Below are positions 14,971 to 22,351 of a DNA stretch of 33,715 bases, in pieces (the first letter of the stretch is position 1; each line of letters begins with the position of its first letter). The position numbers and the translations under genes were made by a program. The stretch comes from JAFGBM01 sp964564915 (lineage in GTDB: Bacteria; Actinomycetota; Actinomycetes; Actinomycetales; Demequinaceae). The notes beneath the pieces were generated by a model. The model ran no database searches, was not told where the DNA came from, and saw only the letters and a list, made by a program, of their open reading frames with translations. The stretch lies in NCBI GenBank assembly GCA_964564915.1, contig CAZMCU010000015.1:1-33715 (forward strand), in the 5' to 3' direction.

Positions 14971-15743
14971 CCGTCGTTCATCCTCACGTCGTGTTCGTGC
15001 ATGGAGTGAGCCCCGTTCATCGGCTTCCCGGGCGCGAGAAACTCGTCGCACTCCTGGTGTTCATCGTGGCGGTGGTCGCGACTCCGGCGCACCAGGTGTG
15101 GGCGTTCGCCGCTTATGGAGCGGTCGTGGCCATCGCGGGGTCCCTGGCTCGGCTGTCTCCCGGGCTCGTCAGCAGGAGGCTTTCGGTCGGCCTTCCGTTT
15201 CTTCTTTTCGCATTCGCTTTGCCCTTTGTCGGAGGAGGCGAAAGGGTTCAGATGGGCTCGCTGTCGCTGTCGGTTGCGGGAGCGTGGGCGGCGTGGGCGA
15301 TTCTCGCGAAAGGTGTGCTGTGCCTGGGGGCGTCGGTCATCCTCACCGCGACGACCCCGGTCTCCGAGATACTCCGTGGGCTGAGCGCGCTCCGTGTTCC
15401 CGGGGTGCTCGTTGGAATTGCGGGCTTCATGGTCAGGTACCTTGACATCATCGTCAGTGAGGCCCGTCGCATGAGGGTCGCGATGCTTGCCCGGGGGCAC
15501 CGCTCCCGCTGGATATGGCACGCGCGTCCCGTTGCGGGTTCCGCCGGGTTGCTCTTTGTACGTGCCCACGAGCGTGGCGAGAGAGTGCTGGACGCGATGA
15601 CGGCGCGAGGGTACGGCGGTGGGATCCCCGAGGCGCTTGGGGAATCCTCCGCCCCGGCGCGATGGCTCGAGACGGAAGCACTTCCCGTTCTCGCGTGCCT
15701 CGTGTGCATCGGGGCGCTCGTGGTGGAGCGGGGTGTGCTCTGA
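14967..15743 (+). CDS. cbiQ: ECF transporter T-component, CbiQ/NikQ-like
   Basis: A 258-residue membrane protein with the features of the energy-coupling T-component: hydrophobic helices, a cytoplasmic EARRMRVAMLARGHRS coupling segment (about residues 165-180) and a second AMTARGYGG motif (about 210-218). These contact the ATPase and drive toppling of the substrate-binding subunit. The GTG start overlaps the cbiM stop by 4 nt, and the stop overlaps the next ATG, so the three transporter genes are translationally coupled. The frame stays open far upstream, but that part is antiparallel or out of frame with cbiM. Confidence 0.9.
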   Translation: MTVVHPHVVFVHGVSPVHRLPGREKLVALLVFIVAVVATPAHQVWAFAAYGAVVAIAGSLARLSPGLVSRRLSVGLPFLLFAFALPFVGGGERVQMGSLSLSVAGAWAAWAILAKGVLCLGASVILTATTPVSEILRGLSALRVPGVLVGIAGFMVRYLDIIVSEARRMRVAMLARGHRSRWIWHARPVAGSAGLLFVRAHERGERVLDAMTARGYGGGIPEALGESSAPARWLETEALPVLACLVCIGALVVERGVL

Positions 15744-16585
15744 TGGCCACTCGCATGATTTCGATTCACGGTCTTCGTTACTCCTACCCGGATGGGACCG
15801 AAGCCCTCAGTGGCGTCACGGTGGAAATTGAGGCGGGGGAGCGCGTGGCCCTCCTCGGCCCTAACGGTGCGGGCAAGACGACGCTGGTACTCCACCTCAA
15901 TGGGCTTCTTGAGGGGGACGGGGGAGAGGTCGTCATCGGTGGGTTGGCGCTCACGAAGGAATCCATGAGGGAGATTCGTCGACGCGTCGGGGTGGTCTTT
16001 CAGGACCCGGACGACCAGTTGTTCATGACGACGGTGTGGCAGGACGTCGCCTTCGGTCCCGCGAATTACGGGGTGAAGGGGCCAGAGTTGGGCGAACGTG
16101 TCAGGTTAGCCCTTGAAGCGGTCGGTATGGAGGAAGCGGCCGACCGAGCGCCGCATCACCTCAGCGTGGGAGAGCGACGGCGGGTCGCGTTGGCCACGGT
16201 GCTCGCCATGGACCCGGAGGTTCTCGTGCTCGACGAGCCCTCAGCGAACCTCGATCCCGAGGGGCGCGAGAGGTTCGCGCAAACCTTGGCCGGGTTCGAC
16301 CACACGATCGTCATGGTCACCCACGATTTGCCCTACGCCCTTGAGGTGTGCGACCGAGCTCTCGTCATGAACGCCGGTCGGATCGTCGCGGATGGCCCCA
16401 TCGGCGCCATTGTGGGGGACTCCGCACTCCTCGCGACGAACCATCTCCGACTCCCCCAAGGCTTCGACCCGGCGCTCGTGCACCGGGTCGAAGGGGCCAC
16501 GGAGAGGGGATCCCGTGGCGAGGGGGCGCTCCCCAGATGGGGGGAAGGGGGCACCCGCCAGTTGGACAATCTAGATAAACAGTAG
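15743..16585 (+). CDS. cbiO: ECF transporter ATPase, CbiO/NikO-like
   Basis: A 280-residue ABC ATPase with Walker A LLGPNGAGKTT (about 34-44), Q-loop VVFQDPDDQLF, signature HLSVGERRRVALATVLAMDP (LSVGE variant usual in CbiO), Walker B LVLDEPSANLDP and switch His in VTHDLPYA. It powers the nickel/cobalt transporter. The ATG at 15743 overlaps the cbiQ stop. The last 25-30 residues (rich in Gly, Arg, Glu) go beyond the usual end, and the gene's final 15 bp overlap the end of the convergent dsrE2-like gene. It closes the twelve-gene operon; no terminator is visible. Confidence 0.93.
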   Translation: MATRMISIHGLRYSYPDGTEALSGVTVEIEAGERVALLGPNGAGKTTLVLHLNGLLEGDGGEVVIGGLALTKESMREIRRRVGVVFQDPDDQLFMTTVWQDVAFGPANYGVKGPELGERVRLALEAVGMEEAADRAPHHLSVGERRRVALATVLAMDPEVLVLDEPSANLDPEGRERFAQTLAGFDHTIVMVTHDLPYALEVCDRALVMNAGRIVADGPIGAIVGDSALLATNHLRLPQGFDPALVHRVEGATERGSRGEGALPRWGEGGTRQLDNLDKQ

Positions 16586-17098
16586 CTGCGCCCCCTCGGT
16601 CATCTCAATGAAGTCGGCGGCCGTGATGATGTCGATGACGTCCTCACGCAGGTCGGCCGTCGTCAATCCAGCCATGTCGGCGCTCATCTTGCAGCCCCAA
16701 AGGCGGCCTCCGGAGGCGGCGATCTGGTCGAGGAAATCGGGCACCGTTGGTACCCCCAGTTTCTTGATCGAATGCTTGAGGTACCACGTTGCGAAGGGTT
16801 GTACCCCGGGGATCCACGCGAGCCACTGGGGCATACGCACGCCTCCGATGGGAAGGTGCATTGCGAAGTTCCCGACCGGCGAGAACTTCATCTTCTTCTG
16901 ACGCTTCTTGTGAATCATGTCGAAGCCCCAGAACGTGAAGAAGAGGTCGACCTCGACGCCTTCACCGAGGGCGGCGTTCCCGAGGACCAGCCCGGGGTAT
17001 GCCATGTCAAGGTTGCCCTTGGAGCAGATGATGGCAAGCTTACGACCGGAGGGGCCGTCGTCGAACTTCGGAACGATCGGCTTGTTGGATGCGGCCAT
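16571..17098 (-). CDS. dsrE2: DsrE2-like sulfur-carrier protein (DsrE/DsrF/DrsH family)
   Basis: A 175-residue DsrE-fold protein (KLAIICSKGNLDMAYPGLVL near the N-terminus, then VDLFFTFWGFDMI). The conserved Cys136 lies in LWGCKMSADMAGL, the hallmark position of DsrE2 proteins that carry sulfane sulfur as persulfide. Cys25 is a second, less conserved cysteine. There is no true membrane helix, though residues 90-110 are hydrophobic and aromatic-rich and may touch the membrane. It is the last gene of the regulator, sqr, tusE, dsrE2 operon, 19 bp after tusE with an AGAGGA ribosome site. It probably receives sulfur from the flavoprotein and passes it to TusE; that direction is inferred. Confidence 0.85.
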   Translation of the reverse strand: MAASNKPIVPKFDDGPSGRKLAIICSKGNLDMAYPGLVLGNAALGEGVEVDLFFTFWGFDMIHKKRQKKMKFSPVGNFAMHLPIGGVRMPQWLAWIPGVQPFATWYLKHSIKKLGVPTVPDFLDQIAASGGRLWGCKMSADMAGLTTADLREDVIDIITAADFIEMTEGAQLLFI

Positions 17099-17117
17099 GG
17101 TGGAATCCTCTCTCGGC

Positions 17118-17432
17118 CTAGACGCAGCCGTGCGGCTTGGGCAGACCCGCGATGTACGCCATCTTCTTGGCGGGTTTCTTGGGGAATAGTTCGAACTGCA
17201 ACTTGACGGGGAAGCCGCCTGCGGTATCGACGCGACGGGTCGTCGCGGTCTCGCCCTTCTCCTGGAAATCCTTCCGCAGGAATCGAACCACCTCCCAGTG
17301 CCGGTCGGTCATTTCGATGTCGATATTCTTGGCGAGTTCGGAGCCGAGCTTCTCGTCCCACTCGTCGAACTCGGTGAGGAAACCCTCGTCGTCGACGTGG
17401 ATCTCCCGGCCGAGCATGGTTTGGGTAGGCAT
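17118..17432 (-). CDS. tusE: TusE/DsrC-family sulfur-relay protein with one C-terminal cysteine
   Basis: A 104-residue protein with the full DsrC fold pattern (REIHVDDEGFLTEFDEWDEK, then TDRHWEVVRFLRKDF, ending AGLPKPHGCV). The penultimate Cys103 on the flexible arm is present. The second DsrC cysteine, about ten residues before it, is Ala (KKMAYIAGLP), so it cannot form the intramolecular disulfide used with dissimilatory sulfite reductase and is TusE-like: a persulfide carrier. No dsrAB, tusA or tusBCD is nearby. A strong AAGGAG precedes the ATG, 22 bp after the sqr stop. Confidence 0.9.
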   Translation of the reverse strand: MPTQTMLGREIHVDDEGFLTEFDEWDEKLGSELAKNIDIEMTDRHWEVVRFLRKDFQEKGETATTRRVDTAGGFPVKLQFELFPKKPAKKMAYIAGLPKPHGCV

Positions 17433-17454
17433 GATCTTTCTCCTTTCTGGGGGG

Positions 17455-18696
17455 CTAGGTGGATGGGGGGCGGCGCTTGCCCCAGAGCGATAGGTTCGGG
17501 GAGATGGGGATGTAGCGGCCCGGAAGAAGGAGGAGCCAGTAGACGTACCGGAACGCTAACTTGCCCCAGTGGTTGAATCGCGACTCTTTGAGCAATCGCA
17601 TCGGACCGATGCCGGGGAACGGGAAGGATCCGGGAAGTGGCTCGACATCGTAGTTGAAGTCGATCAACAGACCTTTGCCTTTGCCCGATTCGACGAAGCA
17701 GATGGCGTGACCGTCGAACAGTTCGGTCATCGGTTTGCCTTGGACATAGTTCACGAAGTTGTCGGGGAAGAGATCCATCTGAAAATGGGCGACCGCCCCC
17801 GCCTTCGATGTCGGAATATCGGCCGCGTCTCCGATGGCGAAGATGGCGGGATCCTTGGTCGAGAGCAGCGTCTGCTTGTCGACCTCAACGAAGTTGAGGT
17901 TTTCGCCAAGCCCGGAGCGTCCGACGAAGTCGGCCCCCATGTTGAGGGGTACCGTCACCAGAAGGTCGAACGGAATCTCCCGCTCGTCGTACGAGACGAT
18001 CGCGCCCTTCTTTTCGTCGACCTTTTCGACAAGGAAGTCCGCCTCGACCTTGATTCCGCGCTTTCCTAGCATGTCTCCCAGGGTCGCGGCCGCTATCGGT
18101 TTGGTGAAGGCCCCGGGGAGCGGCGTAACGAAGGTGATCGAAACCTTGTCCCGCATCTTGCGCTTGTCAAAGAAGGCCTCGGAGAGGAAGCAGAACTCGA
18201 GCGGTGCCACGGGGCACTTGATGGGCATCTCCGTGACGTGGATGACGAGGCGGCCTCCCTTCCACGTCTTGAGCTTGTCGCGAAGGGCGAGGGCATCGTC
18301 GAACGTGTAGAACGAGTGGATGGAGTCGTGCCAGAGGGGACCATTCATGCCGGGGGTCTGGTCGGGTCGGGGTGACGTACCGGTGGCGATGATCAGGTAG
18401 TCGTAGGGGATCGTCGTTCCGTCCGTCAGTGCGACAACCTTCTCCTCGCGTCGGATGATGTCGATCGTTCCGTTGACGAGGGACACGCCTTTCGGCAGGA
18501 GTCCGGCGACGGGGCGACGGATGTGTCGGGCCGTGTACTTCCCAAACGGCATGAAGATGTACGCGGGCTGGTAGTCGTGCAGTGTCGCTTGTTCGACGAC
18601 GGTGATCTCCCACTCGTCGCGTTTCAGCTTCTTCCGCATCTTGTTAGCGGCCATCGTTCCAGCGGTGCCGGCCCCAAGGATGACGAGGCGGTTCAT
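17455..18696 (-). CDS. sqr: Sulfide:quinone oxidoreductase-like FAD flavoprotein
   Basis: A 413-residue flavoprotein with the N-terminal dinucleotide motif ILGAGTAGTMAANKM (6-20), LIIATGTSPR (101-110) and the second FAD motif AIFAIGDAADIP (284-295). Cys161 in KCPVAP and Cys333 in HAICFV are placed like the redox cysteine pair of sulfide:quinone oxidoreductases. The C-terminus is aromatic and basic (HWGKLAFRYVYWLLLLPGRY), a probable amphipathic anchor to the membrane quinone pool. It should oxidise sulfide to polysulfide, feeding the carriers encoded downstream. The ATG at 18696, with AGGAG before it, is fixed by the FAD motif; it overlaps the regulator stop (ATGA). Confidence 0.85.
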   Translation of the reverse strand: MNRLVILGAGTAGTMAANKMRKKLKRDEWEITVVEQATLHDYQPAYIFMPFGKYTARHIRRPVAGLLPKGVSLVNGTIDIIRREEKVVALTDGTTIPYDYLIIATGTSPRPDQTPGMNGPLWHDSIHSFYTFDDALALRDKLKTWKGGRLVIHVTEMPIKCPVAPLEFCFLSEAFFDKRKMRDKVSITFVTPLPGAFTKPIAAATLGDMLGKRGIKVEADFLVEKVDEKKGAIVSYDEREIPFDLLVTVPLNMGADFVGRSGLGENLNFVEVDKQTLLSTKDPAIFAIGDAADIPTSKAGAVAHFQMDLFPDNFVNYVQGKPMTELFDGHAICFVESGKGKGLLIDFNYDVEPLPGSFPFPGIGPMRLLKESRFNHWGKLAFRYVYWLLLLPGRYIPISPNLSLWGKRRPPST

Positions 18697-19379
18697 GGTG
18701 TGCTCCTGGTGGAATTCGAGGGCCGAGAGACGACCCTTGAGATGGTTGTGGCGACGCGGGGAAGGGCAGAAAGGAGTGTCTGCCGAGCCTCGTCGTCCAG
18801 GTGGTATAGGTCGGTTCGGTCGGCTCCTTGCGGAACGATTCCCCCCGCAAGAACCATCCCGACGAGGCGGTTGCCGTCCCGGATAAACGCGCGGGCACAC
18901 TCGAAGCCATGGCTTCCGACCGTCAGCCTCGGTTCTAGATCGATTTCGTGCGCGAGGATCCGCCAGTCCTCGATGCAATGCTCCAGCGTTGCGGGATCGT
19001 CGGCTCGAGCAACGAACCATGGGCAAGGGTTGGCGACGTCCGTGAGAGGGAGACCCTCCATGTCCGTGGCGACCATCATCACGCCGAGCAGATCAGCGGC
19101 GAGATCAACGATCGGCTGAATGAGGATAGAGCCGGAATTGTGCAGGCCCGGGACCTTTTCTCCGGGCGCACCGTCGCCGAGGGGAACGATACCGGCGCCC
19201 TCGAGGAGATTGTGGATGGGGCCCGCGGGGAACCTCCATTGACGACCGACCTTGATAGCTGGAAGGCGACCGTCGCTCGCCATGCGATAGACCGTCGACT
19301 TGTCGACACCCAAGAGGGCCTCGACCCGCTCGGCCGAAAGCAAGTCGGAGCCCAAGTGCCTCTCCTGCATGTCGTGCAT
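18693..19379 (-). CDS. HTH-PocR sensory transcription regulator
   Basis: A 228-residue one-component regulator. Residues about 12-50 form an excisionase/BldC/MerR-type helix-turn-helix (LLSAERVEALLGVDKSTVYR, then GRLPAIKVGRQWRF). Residues about 75-225 match the PocR ligand-binding domain (LLGVMMVATDMEGLPLTDV, then NPCPWF, HCIEDWR and VGSHGFECARAFI). PocR domains are thought to sense small, often hydrocarbon-like ligands; conserved cysteines here (NPCPWF, EHCIEDW, FECAR) could also sense sulfur or redox. It heads the sqr, tusE, dsrE2 operon, so it probably controls it. ATGs at 19379 and 19370 are both possible; the first fits the -10 at 19387-19392. Confidence 0.8.
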   Translation of the reverse strand: MHDMQERHLGSDLLSAERVEALLGVDKSTVYRMASDGRLPAIKVGRQWRFPAGPIHNLLEGAGIVPLGDGAPGEKVPGLHNSGSILIQPIVDLAADLLGVMMVATDMEGLPLTDVANPCPWFVARADDPATLEHCIEDWRILAHEIDLEPRLTVGSHGFECARAFIRDGNRLVGMVLAGGIVPQGADRTDLYHLDDEARQTLLSALPRVATTISRVVSRPSNSTRSTP

Positions 19380-19397
19380 ACAATGCAGCGTATGCAG
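19365..19397 (-). promoter_or_regulatory. Nested ATGCA inverted repeats over the start of the HTH-PocR gene, with -10 element
   Basis: CTGCAT (19365-19370) pairs with ATGCAG (19392-19397), and TGCAT (19375-19379) pairs with ATGCA (19383-19387); both pairs are centred at 19381. Neighbouring copies lie about 8-10 bp apart. The minus-strand -10 candidate TACGCT (19392-19387) is seven bases from the ATG and lies inside the array. The array covers the expected transcription start, a good place for an autoregulatory operator. Confidence 0.45.
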
Positions 19398-19412
19398 TCT
19401 GCAGGAGAAGCA

Positions 19413-19432
19413 CCTAGGACTAAAGTCCTAGG
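19413..19432 (-). promoter_or_regulatory. DosR-box-like palindrome upstream of the sulfur operon
   Basis: CCTAGGACTAAAGTCCTAGG is a perfect inverted repeat (9-bp arms, 2-bp centre). Its central GGACTAAAGTCC equals the core of the mycobacterial DosR consensus TTSGGGACTWWAGTCCCSAA; the outer four bases on each side differ. Given the -10 at 19387-19392 the transcription start is near 19379/19380, so the box is centred at about -43, the usual activator position. A NarL/DosR-type regulator is not encoded in the window. Confidence 0.55.
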
Positions 19433-19488
19433 GGGCGAAATCGGGGGGATCTACCGCCCGCACGATGTCGGGGGCACCCCCGTGTCGC

Positions 19489-19500
19489 TATCGTGGTCCT
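19489..19500 (+). promoter_or_regulatory. Leaderless -10 element of the large membrane-anchored protein gene
   Basis: TATCGT is followed by exactly six bases and the ATG at 19501. This favours that start over an in-frame ATG at 19465. Confidence 0.55.
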
Positions 19501-21240
19501 ATGCCTGGGGATGGTGGGGAGCCGGGCGACGCCCAGGGCGCCGCGTCGGACTTTGACGACGAAGAGAAGGATTCTTCCCGTGCACCCGTCTCGCCCTATC
19601 TGCCGCCTAAGCGTCAATCCGTTCGACCTCAGACTCCAGAGGTTCGTATCTACCCGTCCGGGGTTGTTGCCCGTCCCGTCGAGGAGTACCTCGTTCGGGA
19701 GGGTGACTCCGCGGAGTCCGAGGCGCTCTCCGAGGTTGTACCGGAAGGCGAAGATTCGGGTCTTTCAGCCACGGGGCAGCCACGTTCTTCCGGGGGAGAG
19801 GGAGGGGGCTCTGGCGGTGGTGGGTTGAGTGGGGGGCGTGTTGGGGCCTGGCTCGCACGAGTTCCTCGGGGTGCACTCGTCGGAGGCGTGGTGGTCGTCG
19901 CGTTTGGCCTGGGGATGGGAATCATGGCCCTATTCGGGGGTACCGGGACCGGACCCAACGTCGCGCCTTCCGAATCTCTCCAACCGTTGCCGAATCCCAC
20001 CCTGGTCAGCTACTTCGACGACGGGATCTCTATCGGTGACTACCCGGCCCCCATCGCCTGGCGTGGGGAGGGATATCCCGAGGCGCTTCAGATGGAGGAC
20101 TGGGTATGGGATCGCATCGGTCCGAGGTGGGCCATCGTCCTTTTCGGACAATCGGAGGCTCTCGATTCGAGCGTCGGTGGGATTCCCCCCACTCCCGTCG
20201 TCTATCTCGTCAGCCCCGAGGGTGTCTATTTCGAACTCGCTGACTTGCCGCGAAAGGTGGCGGACGGCCCTCAACTCGTCTCGTGGCACGAGTCCGATCG
20301 AACGGCGCGGATCGTATGGAACTTCGCTTCCGAGGGAGGCCTCCTCGACCTGACCGCCGGGGGGGTCGACGAGACCAACTTCCAAATGAGCAATGGTCGA
20401 ACGTACAACGTGCAGTTCCTCGCGGCGAATGCCGCGGGAAACGAAGTGTGGATGGCGCGGGGGTCGGATGGCCTGGAGAACAGGTTCGAGTTGTGGCCGG
20501 GAACGAGTCCGTGGGAGCGCATCCTCGTGGGTCAAGATGACCTGTACCTGGAGTGGTTCACCTACCCCGCGAATCCCTCCGACTCGGCGATCGCTCTCCA
20601 GGTCTACTCCACCGCGGATCCCGCCTTTGCCAGTGCGCGCTCCGGCTTACCGGGGGAGCCCCGCCTTGTCGTCTACTCGCTCGACACCGGTGAGGACACC
20701 TTCATTCGACCGGACATTCCGCTCGACCATCCTTCATGCACGTACCTCGGTTGGATCGACGACGTTTCGGTCGGCTACGCGTGTTGGGACGACGCGACGT
20801 CCACCCAGAAGGACTTTCAGGTATTCGTTGACGGAACGGACCGTGTCGAGCCATACGACTGGCTGACGCCGTGGTTCGCCGATATTTCCTCCGGAGAGAC
20901 GGTGCGGGTACCGGACTCCGACCTGGAAATCGTTGGGTCACCGGAAGGTGGGACGATTTCCGAGATTCGTCTCCTGACCACCTCCGGACCAATGGTGCTG
21001 GTGGATGCGACGATGTTGGGACCGGAGGGGGGACAGATCGAGAGTCTCGACCAGGTCGCACCTGGGGTTTTTCGGCTGGTGACGTGGGATGGGATCGTCA
21101 TCGGTATCGACACTCGCTCCGCGACTATTGGACCGACGATCCTTCCAACGACCCAGGACGGGACCCCTCTCATGTCCCATAGTTACGTCTTCTTCGGCGA
21201 GGCAAGCCCTCCTCAGGCGGGAATCGTGTGGGGCGAGTAG
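19501..21240 (+). CDS. Membrane-anchored protein of unknown function with large extracellular domain
   Basis: A 579-residue protein I do not recognise. Residues 1-115 are a disordered, acidic, proline and glycine-rich cytoplasmic region that ends in a poly-Gly/Ser run. One membrane helix follows at about 120-147 (VGGVVVVAFGLGMGIMALFG). The remaining 430 residues are predicted outside, with repeating beta-strand and aspartate-turn patterns (YLVSPEGVYFELADLP, then LVVYSLDTGEDTFIRPDI and YLGWIDDVSVGYACWDD), like a beta-propeller. No catalytic motif is visible. The ATG at 19501 is preceded by a leaderless -10; an ATG 12 codons earlier is the alternative. It is divergent from the sulfur operon and convergent with the lipoprotein gene downstream. 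Confidence 0.75.
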   Translation: MPGDGGEPGDAQGAASDFDDEEKDSSRAPVSPYLPPKRQSVRPQTPEVRIYPSGVVARPVEEYLVREGDSAESEALSEVVPEGEDSGLSATGQPRSSGGEGGGSGGGGLSGGRVGAWLARVPRGALVGGVVVVAFGLGMGIMALFGGTGTGPNVAPSESLQPLPNPTLVSYFDDGISIGDYPAPIAWRGEGYPEALQMEDWVWDRIGPRWAIVLFGQSEALDSSVGGIPPTPVVYLVSPEGVYFELADLPRKVADGPQLVSWHESDRTARIVWNFASEGGLLDLTAGGVDETNFQMSNGRTYNVQFLAANAAGNEVWMARGSDGLENRFELWPGTSPWERILVGQDDLYLEWFTYPANPSDSAIALQVYSTADPAFASARSGLPGEPRLVVYSLDTGEDTFIRPDIPLDHPSCTYLGWIDDVSVGYACWDDATSTQKDFQVFVDGTDRVEPYDWLTPWFADISSGETVRVPDSDLEIVGSPEGGTISEIRLLTTSGPMVLVDATMLGPEGGQIESLDQVAPGVFRLVTWDGIVIGIDTRSATIGPTILPTTQDGTPLMSHSYVFFGEASPPQAGIVWGE

Positions 21241-21280
21241 CCAGTGACTCGCGGTTCCGGCGATGGTTACGGAATGGTAC

Positions 21281-21309
21281 GGCGCCCGACCCGGGGAGGG
21301 TCGGGCGCC
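21281..21309. terminator. Strong bidirectional hairpin between convergent genes
   Basis: GGCGCCCGACCC (21281-21292) and GGGTCGGGCGCC (21298-21309) form a perfect 12-bp stem with a 5-base loop. It lies 41 bp after one stop and 20 bp before the other convergent stop. U-tracts are lacking on both sides, but the position and strength suggest termination of both genes. Confidence 0.7.
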
Positions 21310-21328
21310 GCGGGAAAATCGAGGGCGA

Positions 21329-22276
21329 CTACTTCTTCCGGGGTGGGGATTCCTCCTCGGAATCCTCGCCATCCTCGTCGTCCTCAGGCTCAGGTGCTTC
21401 CTCGACCGGAGCCTTGGGTTTCGGCTTTGCTTTGGTCGCGGAAGCGGCGGGAGCGGGGGTCGGTGTCTTACGGTTCGCGACCATGAACCCGATCATTCCG
21501 GCTAGGGCCAAAACGAGTACCCCACCGACCGCCCACACCCACAGGGGAATACCGTTGTCGTCACCGCTGGGGGCGGGGGCGATTAGGGGTGGAGCGCTCG
21601 GGCTGGCACTGGGCGTCACGGACGGGGTGACGACTGGTTCGGGCGCGGGAGGAATGACGACCGTGACCACCGGTTCGGGAGCCGGAGGTGCTGGCGGTTC
21701 CGGCGACGAGGCGTCGCTCGTTGCGGTTGGCGTTGTTCCCACGGGTACCACGTTCAGGAGGTCCCATTGAACTCTTGCGGGTGTTTCGGTGGCCAACGAC
21801 GCCGAGACCGAATACGTCAGATTTCCCGGCATACGAACGTCAACGGTGAGGTAGCCGCCATTGTCGCGGGCCGAAGGCCGAGGGACATCGTCATCGTCGG
21901 TAAACGTGTACCCATTCACCCGGTACTGAGGGCCGGTTCTGATGATCTGGATATCCCATGCGGCTTCCGGGGCAGCGGCGAATGAAGGAAGCGGCTCGTC
22001 TGTAATGTCGATGAAGTAGCCGTACCAATCGCCATCGATGTAGAGACTCTTCACGGAGGTGGAGAAGGCTGAAGCGATATTATCCGCGTCTCCATCGATA
22101 TAGGCCTTGATGGTGTCGTGAGCTGACGCGTCCCCGGGATCCAAATACCCGGCGGTGTAGATCCTCCCGGAGACCGTGTTGTCGGCATTGATGGTGTAGG
22201 TAGCGCTATACCTACAGCCGGTCAGTAGGATCGCGGCGAGTACGACCCCGCACATGATCTTCAATGTTCTTCCCAC
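21329..22276 (-). CDS. LppM-type lipoprotein with C-terminal membrane helix
   Basis: A 315-residue exported lipoprotein. The signal peptide ends in a lipobox LLTGC with the lipidated Cys at 21. Residues about 22-170 match the LppM domain (YTINADNTVSGRIY, then FIDITDEPLPSF and WDLLNVVPVG). A long proline, serine and threonine-rich linker follows, then a membrane helix (WVWAVGGVLVLALAGMIGFM, about 247-266) and a highly acidic cytoplasmic tail ending SPPRKK. The protein would be anchored at both ends. In mycobacteria LppM is a surface lipoprotein affecting phagosome maturation; the role here is unknown. GTG start with AAAGGAG. A paralogue lies 1.4 kb away. Confidence 0.85.
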   Translation of the reverse strand: MGRTLKIMCGVVLAAILLTGCRYSATYTINADNTVSGRIYTAGYLDPGDASAHDTIKAYIDGDADNIASAFSTSVKSLYIDGDWYGYFIDITDEPLPSFAAAPEAAWDIQIIRTGPQYRVNGYTFTDDDDVPRPSARDNGGYLTVDVRMPGNLTYSVSASLATETPARVQWDLLNVVPVGTTPTATSDASSPEPPAPPAPEPVVTVVIPPAPEPVVTPSVTPSASPSAPPLIAPAPSGDDNGIPLWVWAVGGVLVLALAGMIGFMVANRKTPTPAPAASATKAKPKPKAPVEEAPEPEDDEDGEDSEEESPPRKK

Positions 22277-22351
22277 GCCCGCTCCTTTGCTAGGTTGTCT
22301 CTAATTTACCCACATTGGTGGGTGATCGCACGGGTTAGTGGAGAGACTTCG

